Shown here: one piece after another, positions 31,416-43,570 of the stretch
Layout of the letters: every line of letters begins with the position of its first letter
Position numbering within the stretch: the first letter of the stretch is position 1
Assembly: GCF_963576675.1 (NCBI RefSeq)
Contig: NC_088918.1
Span: 64,311,001-64,375,000 of the forward strand
DNA: 64,000 bases
Origin: Euphorbia lathyris
Lineage: Eukaryota; Streptophyta; Magnoliopsida; Malpighiales; Euphorbiaceae
Direction: 5' to 3'
Program-made: the position numbers and the translations under genes
Notes under the pieces: generated by a model
What the model saw: the letters and a program-made list of their open reading frames with translations, nothing else
Told to the model about the DNA's origin: nothing
Database searches by the model: none

Positions 31416-34400
31416 ATGTCGAACCCTGACCTCGACTTCGCACCGTTCGACGAAAATTACGTCCGCGAGGTATCTCATGAGGTCGATGAGATGGTTGATG
31501 AAGCTTCAACCAGCTCTCCTGGGTCTGATTCTCATCCCGCCGACTTCCTCCACCTAGCGAATACATCCGATGAGGGTTTAGGTTTTGACCCTAAAAAGTT
31601 GATTCCGCCACCTGCCCTAACCCCTCGTTTGCTACCGAAGAAGGACAGATCGGGAAGCCTAGTTTGTCAGGAGACAATTGATGACTTGCGGGAGCAGTAT
31701 TCTTGGCTTCAAGGTCTCGAAGCCCTCATTCCCGGGGAGGATAGAGGACCGGGCGACTACCCAAAGGGGTATTTCACCATTTTCATTGCCCAGATTATCT
31801 GCGGTTTCACGTATCCGCTGGCGGATGAGATTGCCTCCGTCCTTGGCGGTTACGGAATCGCACCTGGTCAATTGCATCCCAACGGATGGGCCGACTTAAC
31901 TCTGGACAAATTTCTGGCGGATTGTCTGGAGGTTCCCTTCTCGCTCAAAATTTTCTCCAAGCTTCATCATTTCAAAAGTTCGGCGGGGTATTTCACTTTC
32001 ATCCGTCAGAGCGGTTACTATGGTTTCGATGAGAAGCTGAACAAGATCCGCGAGTGGGACCGATCTTACTTCTTTATCAAGTTTAATGAAGGGAATCCAA
32101 ACTTCCTTCGCTGCTGGGGCCGGCCCCATGTAAAGAGTTTGAACTTCGGTTACCCCAGTGAGGAAGAATCCGCTGTTATAAAGTTCTTGAAGAGTACGCC
32201 TCCTTTTGTATGGACGTATGATCAGGCCTTCCACATGCTAAGAAGTCGAGTGGCGATTGCCTACCGCGAGGGAGATCGCGTTGTCTATATCCCTTATCGC
32301 GTTTTTGTTCAAGGTACTTTTCTTTTTTTTCTTCATTTCCAAGTTGATGATTTCTTTTAACCCTTTGCAGGGGTGATCCTTTATCTCAACTCGCTGCAGA
32401 TCGGGAGGCAAAAGCTCTAGCAAGAAGGAAGAAGCGGATGGAGGGAACAACTTCTGTTGCAGGGGCGAATTCTCCTGTGGGGGCGGCTCCTTCTGTTGAG
32501 GCGGCTTCCCTTCCAATCGCTTCCGTTTCACAAGGTCCTACTTCTGTTTCTGAGGACCTTCCTTTAACTAGGAAGCGAAAGAATAATGCAGATACGGAGT
32601 CTTCTCGTCCCAGGAAGAAAAACACATTTGTATCTCCTACTATTGGCGGTACACCCATATCTGCTTCATCAAAAGGAAAGAGCAGTACACCAATTCACGA
32701 GGTATCTTGATTTATTGTAATGTTTATTGTTCTTTATAAGCTATCTGCTGTTCTTCTGATCTCTTTTCTTATGCGTTCGCAGCCTATTCCCGATATTAGC
32801 GGGTGGTGGACTAGGACCTTTGGCATGGCCGTGAGTTTCTCCTGTAAGGACATTGTTTCTTCCATATGCAATGTCCTTGGGCGACTCCCCTCTGCTTCCC
32901 GTGTGCGAGAACAAGTACCGCTTCCTACTACTATGGAGGGGATCGAGAAGCGCGCCATAGAGGTATATTGTTGTTTTGGGGGTAGAAGCTTGTCATTCCC
33001 TTTCAAGGATTTTGTGTCCATAGTAATCGCATGTTTTTATTCGCCCTTTTTATTCGCGAGCCGTCTTATATGCAGATTATCAATTTCGCGGAGGGCGCTC
33101 TCCGAAGGGATGCTGAACGAGCCAAAGAGCTGGAGAACCTTGGTACTGAATTGGCGACTCAGAAGTCGCTTTATGATGATGTCCAAGGGAAGATAAAGGC
33201 TCTTGAAGGCGCTTGTCAGAAGGCTATGAGCGAGAAGGAGGAAGCTCTCAAATCCCTCCAGGCTAAGTCCGACGAGCTGCAAAAGGTCCTTGATGATCTA
33301 AATTCATCTAAGGAGGCTCTGGAGATGCAAAAGAAGAGGGCTGAGGAGATTCTAGCTGAAGATGGTGCTCGCATCTATTGGTATGGGGAGCGAATTCATG
33401 CCGCTTATGAGCATGGACATCCAGATCGAATACTTAACCGCCCCAAAGTTCCCATCCCTGAAAAGGATTTAACTGAGAAGTGGGACAAGCTGGAGGCCGA
33501 GGATGCCGATATGGATAGGGGTGGGCACGGTTCGGTTAACCGGTCCAGTAGGTAAAAAAATTAACCGAACCGTTACCTACGGTTTTTGAATCATACAAAC
33601 CGAAACCAGTCCATATCAATCGGTTAACCATACAACCGGTTAACCATTAATTTCGGTTAGGTTTTTCGGTTAACGGTTTTTAACCAATTCTCACTAGTTA
33701 ACCAAAACTTACCAAAACTTAATGTATCATTTTCAATTGAGTGCTTAATCAAAATAATTCCAAAATCAGACTTATCTTACGAAAAGAAAAAAGCAAAGGT
33801 AGAAAGTAAATACAAAGATTAGAAACAGTATTGGTTTCCTCATTTCGCGTCACACACAGACATATATTTATAAATAGGGTTTGATTTGATCTTAAGCAGC
33901 TTTACTTTTTAATAATATATGTTAAAGGCTATTGTTTTTCAATTTTATAATATACTCTTATGTTGTATAATATATGTTATATAATATATATATATTTTTT
34001 AAATTTATATTTATTAAACGGTTCGGTTAACCGTTAACCGCGGTTTTTCAACACGCTAACCCGAAACCGAAACCGATATCTATTTATTTTTTTAACCATT
34101 AAGAAAACCACCGGTTCGGTTAACCGTTTTTTCCGGTTCGGATTACCGGTTTTCGGTTCGGTTACCGGTTTGATCGGTTTTTTTGCCCACCCCTAGATAT
34201 GGATGAGGTACTCCTCTTGGATTGGCAGAGTTTCCAGGACTCTCCAATTAGCCGCGAGATCCCGAATCAGAACGTAGAAGAAGAAGCACCACAAGACGTT
34301 TCTCAGCCTGAGCAAGAGGTACCTCTTTCTGGAGCGGTTACTGATTCGAGGGTTGAGGATTCGCTTGAAGCAGATCCGCCGGCTGGAGGAGATGAGGGAG

Positions 34401-34453
34401 CCGCTGAAGGCGAGGAGGGCCATAGGGGTGAAGGAGAGGAAGCTGTAGCATAG
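31416..34453 (+). pseudogene. antisense spliced gene in the Tat element (putative gypsy-type transposon protein)
   Basis: The exons on the plus strand are 31416-32313, 32371-32700, 32783-32962, 33076-33515 and 34204-34453. The last two are one exon split by a hAT MITE. Introns have GT...AG ends (ctttgcag, gttcgcag, tatgcag acceptors). Exon 1 encodes an acidic N-terminus and a globular region (PLADEIASVLGGYGI, WADLTLDKFL, HHFKSSAGYFTF, GYYGFDEK) resembling the putative gypsy-type transposon domain often found antisense in Tat elements. Exon 2 is Ser/Thr-rich with a basic RKRKNN patch. Exon 4 begins with a coiled coil (~100 residues) and ends acidic, at GEGEEAVA. The exon 1/exon 2 phase is off by one, so a frameshift is likely there. 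The role is unknown. Confidence 0.75.
33516..34195. mobile_element. hAT-type MITE in the antisense gene's last exon
   Basis: The ends are TAGGGGTGGGCA and TGCCCACCCCTA, flanked by the perfect 8-bp duplication gatatgga (33508-33515 and 34196-34203), the hAT hallmark. The 680-bp interior is non-coding and dominated by ggttaaccg/cggttcgg words in both orientations, so the RNA could fold extensively. Removing it and one duplication restores the host exon frame. Confidence 0.92.
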
Positions 34454-35070
34454 CTTGATTTATATTTGGACTGTTGTATGTAACAAACTGCCCGTATATA
34501 TTTTCTTTTACTTGCCGCTTTACCTATACGTGCGATTGTCGCTTTATTCCTTATTGCCCTTTATTTTCATATGTGACCTCTGCCTTTTGCCGACTCCGCA
34601 TTTGTATTTCTTCGTAGTTAGTTTCGTTTCCGCTAGGGTGGCCAGACCCTTTTTGCAACTTTTTGAGTACTCGTTTATTCGCTTAATTTTATGCCTTATC
34701 TTATAATTTTTCTTTCGAAAATAATATAATCATAAGGTTAATCATAAGGTTTTGCGAGTGATGCGTAATCATGCATCCGCCTTTCTTAATAGGCAACACA
34801 TTTATGTGTTTTTAAGTTTAACCATAAGGTTTTTGCGCGATTTACCCACCTTTTGTTTGTAGATAACACACTGAAGTGGTTGTCCTAAAAAGGATCCGGA
34901 CTCAGACGCTGTATGCAACAATTGAATATCTTTATTGATAAAAGAAAAAGACTTTTTGTTACATTGGTATATGAAATGTGCGGGATCAAAGCCTCATTAA
35001 AACCTTTTATCAGAAAACCCAGTGGGAAAAAACTCATAAAAGGAAAAAGAGTACTCGTCATTTCCCTGAA
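34454..35070. other. region between convergent gag-pol and antisense gene ends
   Basis: The antisense gene stops at 34453 (+) and pol at 35071 (-), so the two transcripts would converge here. The sequence is T-rich with no domain-bearing frame. The words atcataaggtttt and ttgcgcgattt recur around 34730-34850. Confidence 0.5.
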
Positions 35071-37020
35071 CTACCCGGCCCGTTTATATAGGCGCAGATT
35101 TTCTAGATTCCAGGTGCGCGGGAGCTTTTTTCCGCTCATTTCTTCTATTTCAAAAGTTGATGGTCCCAGCTTCTTGGATACTCTGTATGGTCCGATCCAG
35201 TTGACGCCTAATTTGCCTTTGCCATCTCTGGATTGTATTTTATCCGCTTTTTTCAAGACCAAGTCATTCTCGTTGATTATCACTTTTCGCACCCTTCTGT
35301 CATGATATTTCTTGACCCTATTGCGATATACTGCCATTTGCATGTAAGCTTTTTCTCTTCGTTCTTCAATAGAATCCAATGCATCTCTAATGTTGATAGG
35401 ATTTTGTATGTCGCAATAATAAATTATTCGATCTGTAGGCGACTTGATTTCAACAGGTAGGACTACTTCGGCTCCATAAACCAGCGAGAAAGGTGTTTCG
35501 CCAGTTGCTGCTTTTACAGAAGTTCTGTATGCCCATAACATGTGGGGTATCTCATCCGCCCAACCTGTTTTTTTTATCACCTAGCCGCTTCTTGATCCCT
35601 TGAATCATGGCCCTGTTGGTAACCTCTGTCATACCATTCGATGGGGATGGTTTACGGAAGAAAAATGATTCTTGATCCCCATGCTTTCGCAGTATGCTTT
35701 GAACTTGACACAGTTGAACTGGGTGCCGTTGTCAGTTATAAGCTTTTGCGGGATTCCAAATCGCATGATAATGTTCTCTCGTAAGAACTCGATCATTCGT
35801 TCAGGTGTTTGAGCGGTTACTGCCTCCGCTTCTACCCATTTGCTGAAGTGGTCAACTGCGACTACCAAGTACTTCCTTTTCTTTGTCGTTTCTGGGAATG
35901 GACCCACTATATCGATTCCCCATGTTGCGAATGGCCATGCCGTCATTATAGAGATTTGTTCGGCTCCGGGAACGTGCTTTTCATTCGCATGGATTTGACA
36001 GCTATGACATTTCGCTACCATCTTCTGGGAATGCTCCATCACCTTTGGCCAATAGTATCCCATTAGTTTGACTTTTCTTACCAACGCCGCGGATGCTTCA
36101 TGTGCGCCGCACATTCCTTCATGGAGTTCTCGCAGTACGTAGTCTCCTTCATTGCGGCTAACACATTTCAACCATGGACATGTATATGATTTTCGATACA
36201 AAGTTCCATCTCGAATTGAGTATCTCGCTGATTGTCCAATTAGCTTTCTAGCTAGGCTTTTGTCATCCGGCAAATCTCCCTGCTCTAGATATTGGCGGAT
36301 GGGTATCCGCCAATCTTCATCATCTTCCAGCTCTTCAATGACCATAATCTGATCGACTTCAAATGCCGGTGCGGATCTTATCTCTAAATTGCATGCTTTT
36401 TTATTCCATGGTTCTCTACTCGCCGCTGCTTTTGCCAGTTCATCAGCCTTTGTGTTTTGGCCTCTTGGAACATGCACCATTTCCCAGACGACTCCCTTGT
36501 GTGTTAACTACTGCGTCAATCTGCCGATTACCTGATGGTATTTGACCAGATCTTCTTGTTTCACCAGATAGTTTTTTGTGATCTGATTTATCATGAGTTT
36601 AGAATCGCTGTAGATCACCACTCTTTCTGGCGTAAGTTCATTAAGCAGCTTCAATCCGCATATCATTGCTTCATACTCTGCGGCATTATTGGTAGTTTTG
36701 AAAGTTAACTTTGCCGCATAGTACAGGCGAATGACCTTCGGGCCTTTGATGACGACTCCCAGTCCAGCTCCATCTGTGGATAATGCCCCATCTGTGAACA
36801 TGCTCCACTCTTCTTTTTGTGCCTTTGGACATTCGTCATCATCCCACGTGAACTCATTCACGAAATCGGCGAGTACTTGACTCTTTAGCGCTGGTCTTCC
36901 TTCATAGCGAATATCGAATTCTCCCAGGCGAATTGACCATTCCATCAATCGGCCGGATGCGTCAGGTTTCTGTAGTACCTTTCGCATTGGAATGCCAGTT
37001 CTCACAATGATAGTATGCGC
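35071..37020 (-). pseudogene. pol: Tat element Pol, distal part: archaeal-type RNase H and integrase
   Basis: This continues from the TAG at 37023-37021 that ends the upstream frame. Segment 37005-36508 is the archaeal-type RNase H (MFTDGALSTDGAG, AEYEAMICGL, YSDSKL, with the catalytic acids visible). A stop follows near 36507, then GVVWEMVHVPRGQNTKADELA. Integrase follows, with HHCC (HEGMCGAHE, CHSCQIH), catalytic Asp in WGIDIVGPF and in ITDNGTQF. A frameshift near 35641-35650 precedes the Glu motif (GMTEVTNRAM). A second frameshift lies in the T8 run (35568-35575), just before MLWAYRTS and the C-terminal domain. It is inactive. Confidence 0.88.
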
Positions 37021-40000
37021 CTAAAAGTATGGTTTTAATCTAGCCGCCGTGGTTATCACCGCGAGGGCCATTTTGTCTAACTTCGAATACCGGAGTTCTG
37101 CATCCTTCAAGACTTTGCTCACATAGTACACTGGATATTGTTGTCCTTCTTCTTCTTGCACCATCACAGTGCATATCGCCATACTGGTGACGGATACATA
37201 AAGAAATAAATCTTCTCCATCTTCCGGCCTGCTCATTAAGGGCGGATAACATAGTAATCGTTTTATACCCTCAAATGCCTCTTGACAATCCGTCGTCCAT
37301 TCAAAGGACTTAGATTTTTTGATGGCATTGTAGAAAGGTAGACATCTTCTAGCTGAGCATGATATGAATCGCCCTAATGCCACCAACCGCCCATTTAGTC
37401 TTTGTACTTCTCTTACGTTCCTCGGTTTTTTCATCTCCATTACTGCTTTAACCTTCTCAGGATTCGCCTCAACTCCCTTGCCACTAACAATGAAACCCAG
37501 GAATTTCCCTGCCCTTGCTCCGAACGTGCATTTTTCTGGGTTCAACTTGAGGCCATATTTGATTAGTACTTCCAGGATTTCTTTGATATCCTGCGGGTGG
37601 TCTTGCATCTTCTTGCTTTTGATGATCATGTCATCTATGTAGATTGAGAAGTTCTCGCCTGACTTGTCTGAAAATATCTTGTTCATCATCCTCTGGTATG
37701 TTGCTCCTGCGTTTTTCAATCCGAAGGGCATCACCTTGAAGCAATAAGTCGCCTGATGAGTTATGAATGATGTTTTGATTTCATCCGCCTTCTCCATGGG
37801 TATCTGGTGGTAACTGGATTTCACGTCGGTGAACGATAAAGCTTCAAATCCTGCAGTTCCATCTACCAATATATCAATGTTAGGTAGCGGATACATATCC
37901 TTCGCACAAGCTTTATTCAGATCCTTGAAGTCGACACACATTCTGTACGTTCCATTTAGCTTTTTGACTAGCACCACATTGGCTAGCCACTCCGGATAGG
38001 TGACTTCTCGAATTGCATCTGATTTTAGCAAATCCGCCACAGCTTTTTCAATCGCCTTCTGCCGCTCTGGAGCGTGTCCTCTCTTTTTCTGTCGCACTGG
38101 GGTTGCACCTTTGTCCACATTCAAACGATGGGTTGCTATATCTGGACTTATTCCTTTCAGCACTTCATTCGGAGCGGCGAATGCTGACTCGCATTGGATC
38201 AACACCTCGGTAATGGCTTTCTTCGTTTCTTCTGGGAGTCCGGCCGCTATTCGCACATTCTTGTCATTTGAGATGGCGAATAGTTCCGTTTCTCCCAATG
38301 CTTCCGTCGGCAGCTTCTCATCGACTTTATCCTCTTCATCCGGTTTTGGTTCAAGTGACAATGTATAGGCCTGTTGAGATACAAGTTGATCACCTTCAAC
38401 TATGACTCGCCCTTGGTGTGTTGGCAAATGTAATGTCAAGTGCTTCATTGAGATGAGCGATTCCGTTTCCGATAGGAACGGACGCCCCAGAATTATGTTG
38501 TAGGCCAATGTGATATCAATAATTGCGAATTCTAGATCACCTCGCCATTTTAGATTCTTATCACCCATTTCTGCCTCCAGCACCACTTGTCCACTTGTTT
38601 GAGACGATTGACCTCCAAAACCAGTTACATCCATGAATGTATGTTCCACTCGCTCGTCATTAATTCCCAACTTGTTGAATGCAGTCCGAGTAATAACATT
38701 ACAAGAACTGCCAGTATCAATAAGGACCCGCTTGACGTCCCATCCTTCTACAGCCAGCGTAATCACCAAAGCATCCGCATGTGGCTCCGTGATTCGCGCA
38801 AATGAGTAATTGAGGGCATCCCCCCTATGCGTGTTGCTTTTTCGCTGTTCACGGCGAGCCCTTTTAGTTGGAGGCTCATAGATCCCGCCGGCTATCACAT
38901 TTATCACCCCTTTTTTCTGCTTCTTTTCGGGCCTTGCCTCTCCTTCATGCGGGAGCGTTGTTTTCTCATCAATCGTTTCTTTTCTTATGAATTGGCTTAG
39001 CTTGCCACTCTCAATCAGCTTTTCTATTTCCTTCTTTAGTTCATAGCAATCATTCGTATCATGGCCGTTCAATCTGTGGAACCTGCAATATTTGTTAGGA
39101 TATCGCCCCAAACTAGTTCTGCCTTTCGCCTCGGGGAACCTCACATCCTTCTTCAGGGGGTTCTTTTCGATCCAAAGTAATACCTCCTGGCGAGTCACAT
39201 TCAATGGTGTTTGATATCCTCCCCCTTGAAAGGAGCGTTCGCCTCTGCGAACAAAATTACCCTTGGACTGGGCCTGGCGCCGATTGTCCGAAGTGGATCT
39301 AGCAGCATCTCTCTCTCGTCGGGTTTGAGCTCTATGTTCTCTGTTGACATCGTCCACTTCCATGAATTCCTTTGCTATTTTCATGAGTTCGGCCACTGTG
39401 CATGGCTTGTTGCGGATGATTTCCTCCCGTATGCTCCAATCCGTGGTTCCATCCGCCATGATGTTGCGGATGCTCACGATATCCGGGTTCTGCAACCGCA
39501 CCAGAATATCGTTGAATGCGACAACAAATTCCCTTAGGGAATTATAGTTCCTCTGTTTGATCTCCTTCAACTGCCTATCTGTCACATCCGCTGCTTTACA
39601 GCCCACGAACTTTGCACAGAAATCACGACTGTATTGATTCCAGTTGTGAATAGATTCAGCAGGTAAAGACCGAAACCAATCAGATGCCGCTCCGCCCAAA
39701 GTGGTCGAGAATAATCTGCAAATTATGCTTTCACTCGCTCCTGCAACATCCATTAATTCTCTGTAGTTCCTGACATGAGCCTCAGGATCAGAATTTGGAT
39801 CCCCATAGTATTTAGGTATCGCCGGCGCCTTTATCCTGTGATCTGGTATAAATTCCCGCAACGACGGAGCAAAAGGCGAATCACTCTGCACCTCTGCTCT
39901 CGCCCTAGGCGTGTACCCCATTCGCTCCATCATGTTCCGTAGTTGATCTTCCAACTCAGGATGGGGTATTCGCCGAATCTCCTCCATCCGCTGCTGGTGA

Positions 40001-40692
40001 ACTCTGGGTGGCATCCACCCGCCAATTGATGTTGAGATTTGTTCTCACCGTGGTTCTAGCCGCCGTCCGGTTATAGGATCAAAGTTCCAAGTGTGCTCCT
40101 GCCCAGACATATTCACCCCAGACGTCATTAACTCTGAATGCCCGCAAATCAAGGGCTCCATGTGTTGTAGTGGAAGGATTCCTGGTATTCCCGACGTCGG
40201 TTGGGATGTTTTCCAGGTCGGATGGATCGTCATACTAGGATCGTGGTACGAGTAGTTGCCTGGGTGGCTGTGTGGGTTCATGCGACTACTCTGACCTATC
40301 TGATTTAGCTCTCGAGATGGCTGCGGAAGCACAGATATGGCGGCAGTAGTCGATGGTTGTGTGAAGATGACAACAGGTTGTTGAGGAGCAACCGCCACAG
40401 CGGTATTGCGATCAGCGATTGCGGTTAACAAACTAATCATTCGATCCCCCGCCGCTTGGCTCATATTTGAAGCCAAGACTTGTCCTGCCATTTGTACGAA
40501 ATCGCTATTGGACATCTCCATCTCATTTTGCACTTGGACTTCCAATAAGGGACTCAATTGTCCCGAAGGGCTCGACGAGCTAGGCACCACAGGCTGCGTA
40601 CTCATAGGCTGCGAATTCGTAATCTGTGGACCCCTTGAGTTCATACTAGTTGATGTGGTTGTAACGCCGATCATTCGTGATGGTTCTGACAT
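37021..40692 (-). pseudogene. gag-pol: Tat element Gag-protease-reverse transcriptase
   Basis: The frame begins at ATG 40692, 58 bp inside the 5' LTR. It runs 216 codons (a Ser/Pro/Gln-rich N-terminus), meets TGA (40044-40042, likely from CGA), and continues in the same frame to 37021. Numbering from M at 40014: capsid ~60-215 (YYGDPNSDPEAHV, LGGAASDWF, NWNQYSRDF), zinc motif C310/H313/H318/C323, retropepsin DTG at 433-435 with LGRPF at 509-513, and reverse transcriptase ~640-870 with MPFGLKNAGATYQR and YIDD at 792-795. The ordinary RNase H (VSVTSMAICTVM) lacks its first catalytic Asp, as usual in Tat. It has a single capsid, in contrast to the Ogre-like Gag. Confidence 0.9.
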
Positions 40693-40750
40693 GTTCTTTG
40701 TGTACCTTTAACCAAATGTTGGTAAAAAAGGTCCACCTTCACCACACCAA

Positions 40751-41185
40751 TGATAACTTGCTGGATCCGATTTGATGATCTCCGACGTAGTTACCTGCAA
40801 AACAGAACCGGAGACAGGATCTCCGGGAAAACTCTCCGACGATCAAGTCAGTTTCTTTGTAGGAAGGTTGATAATAACAGTATTGCGGGGAAAAATGTGA
40901 ACGTACCTCTCCCCTTTGGCCTTATGGATTTTTATAAGTGTTCTTAGGTAACCGCCGAGGGCGGTTACTCCTTTTTAGGCCATGTCCCTTTCGTGGCTTT
41001 CGTGGCAACAAACGTGGTATCGTTTGTTCTGAGTGGGAGTTTTGATGCTCCATTTAGGAATTCGGGGCGGTTACTCACTTCACCCGCTTCCTCTATTCGG
41101 GTCCCATCCGATCTTAGACCATGGGTCTAAGTATGGGCTGGGCCCGTGTAATGAATTTGGCCCGATTTGGCTTCGCGGGTCATCA
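40751..41185 (-). repeat. Tat element 5' LTR, 435 bp
   Basis: It is the partner of 30726-31160, with TG...CA edges. The minus-strand TATAAAAA at 40936-40929 is the likely promoter of the Tat RNA. The sequence just inside (40750-40735, minus: ttggtgtggtgaagg) should be the primer binding site, but I do not recognise the tRNA. Confidence 0.95.
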
Positions 41186-43189
41186 GATACATACCAGGTG
41201 ATCGGTGCAGTGCAAGCTGAGGCGGTCTCGGAGATAACCAGACAGCCCCACGTAATCCGTACAAGTCTCTCTCGTGGTCAGAGAAGCGTCTGAGGGATCA
41301 AACGGGACCCTCGAGGAGAAGATAGGAGGGGCCGCCTCAAATCCCGCGTAAGGTGCCCCGGACTCGTCATAGCAGATCGTAGCATAATCTCTCCCATAGT
41401 CTGGTATAGGCACGCCTAGGGAAGACCTCTCTGGTCGGGCAGCGCTGGAGGACTCGCCAATATAGTAGGGCTGCTCGCACACTGGCGTCTGAGCCCGAGT
41501 GCCGTCGAAGAAATCAGATAAGTGGGCACTCCTCCAGGATCCCTCCTGCAAACAAAACACACCATAAAACCTCTGAACATCTCATGAATAAAAGGGGTAA
41601 AATAAAAAGGGAATGGAATCACTTACCGGGACCTCCTCCTGACCAAAGACTACCGCGACAGCCTCCCTCGAAAATATATCCGCCACCGGATCCACCTCCA
41701 TCACCGCCGTCGGGGCATCCCTCGCGCTCAGCAAAGTAGACAAGTAAGGCTCACGGCCCCCGGCGTGAATCCACACTGCTCTACCAACATACCGACGGGT
41801 CAGGTCCCGACGAATGACCGATAGTAGCAGGGTCCGCACCGCGAACATAGAGACGGGGATCTCGCCCGGCGTCTAGTGAGCGTCCCTAACTCCGGTGATG
41901 CCTCGATCCCCTAAATACCACGCCCGCACGCAGGGGCCGGTGAGCACACACTGCTGCTCCTGGATCATCGATACATATGTATAACCAAGGCCGAAGTCGA
42001 GGTCGTCCCATCGGAACTTAATCTAAAAAAATGCACAAAGAGAAAGTCAGAAAGACTCAAACAAAAAACCAAGCATGATTAGACAAAATCTACCTGTGTG
42101 AGGGTCAGCGAGTCGATCCGATCCAGAAGCCGCGACACTGTCCGACTCCTCTCGGCGCTCAAGTCAAAATCCCTCCACTGAGTCATGAAAGGCGACCTCA
42201 GTACTCTCGGTCGAGATCGAGACCAGCTGGGAAGGATGTGTCTCTCATACGCCCACACCTGCGGTAAAAACGAGGACTAGGAGTGTGAAAAATGCGAAGA
42301 AGATAAGACGGATAAGTCAAGAAGACGTCACGTACCAACAGAGCAAAGGTATAACCACCGAAGTCCTTGCGCTTCCGGCAAGTCAGATCCAAAAACTTGT
42401 AAAGAAAGGCTAAGCCTGCCCCCGCCCAATCGTAGGAAGCCGCTGCATCCAAATCGCTGAGCGCCTGAATGAGGCCCGCATGTACCTTCCCGCCCTTCGT
42501 GCGGAAAATCGTCTCACTCAGAGCATATACCAAGAAGCTACGAACCGCCAAGTCGGTATCGTCAGTCTCGCAAAAATCTCGTCTACTCAAGAGGCTCGCG
42601 GTGGAAACAAACTTCGCCGGAGTAGACTTGGCGCATAGACGAACTCCCGGTCCAATCAAGGCAGCAAGCCTAGCAGGGTCGACCCGCGGTCGCATCATAC
42701 CAAAATGGAAAGGGACGGGAGTGTTGCTCCCTCACAATCCGGTCAATAGCGAAAAATCTCGAGGCGAGATAGTCATCTCCCCAAAGGAAAGGTGGAAGGT
42801 GTGGGTCGAATCAACCCACCGCTCACACAAGGCCCGTAGGCCAAAAGGATCGCATACCCCGTTGGTGCAGGGCAGCGCTGCAATAAAGGGCTCGAAGCCC
42901 AACTCACGCACGCGGGCTCTCGCCGCGGCGCCTAGCCTATCATACCACGAGTGAACCTCGGCGGTGGTCTCCGAAATCTCAATGAACTAAAAAGGAACAA
43001 GATAAGAAAATTTAAATACAGCTCCTAAAGCATGCAATTGATTAGAACGCGTTAAGACTAGGTATTCTTTCATTTTCTAACCTAGAGACATCCGGTCAGT
43101 TAGGACCAATTTTCTGTAAAAATCTCTCCTGTAAGGTCATTCACGTAAGGTTTAGTCAATTCTTTAATCCACCCTCGTCTGCGGTGACG

Positions 43190-43570
43190 AGGAGCATAGA
43201 TTAGGCTTTACTATTCACGTGCATTAGTTAAGTTTTTACTATTCACGTTTTCACTATTCACGTGCACTATTCACGTTTTTACTATTCACGTGCATTAGCT
43301 AAGTTTTTACTATTCACGTGCACTATTCACGTTACTATTCACGTGCATTAGCTAAGTTTTTACTATTCACGTTTTTACTATTCACGTGCACTATTCACGT
43401 TTTTACTATTCACGTGCATTAGCTAAGTCTTTACTATTCACGTTTTTGCTATTCATTTGCACTATTCACATTTTCACTATTCACGTGCACTATTCACGTC
43501 TTCACTATTCACGTCGTTTTTACTGTTAGCATGCATAAATTCGTAGTGTCACTATTCACATGCATATAGC
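43190..43570. repeat. tandem array of cacgtgcatta/tactattcacg units in antisense intron 1
   Basis: The word tactattcacgt occurs more than ten times, combined with gcattagctaagttttt in irregular order. It lies wholly inside intron 1 of the antisense plant-mobile-domain gene. The embedded cacgtg is a G-box core, but as a simple repeat its regulatory meaning is unclear. Confidence 0.85.

Larger units (their letters stand above)
30721..41190 (-). mobile_element. Tat/Retand-like Ty3 retrotransposon (- strand), nested in the Ogre-like element
   Basis: The element proper is 30726-41185, with the target duplication gatac at 30721-30725 and 41186-41190. The two 435-bp LTRs differ at about six positions by eye (~1.4%), so it is young. 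Gag-pol reads leftward from 40692. An antisense spliced gene (31416-34453, + strand) lies between pol and the 3' LTR. The tandem RNase H arrangement places it in the Tat lineage. Two pol stops, two pol frameshifts and a gag stop make it defective. Confidence 0.92.
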
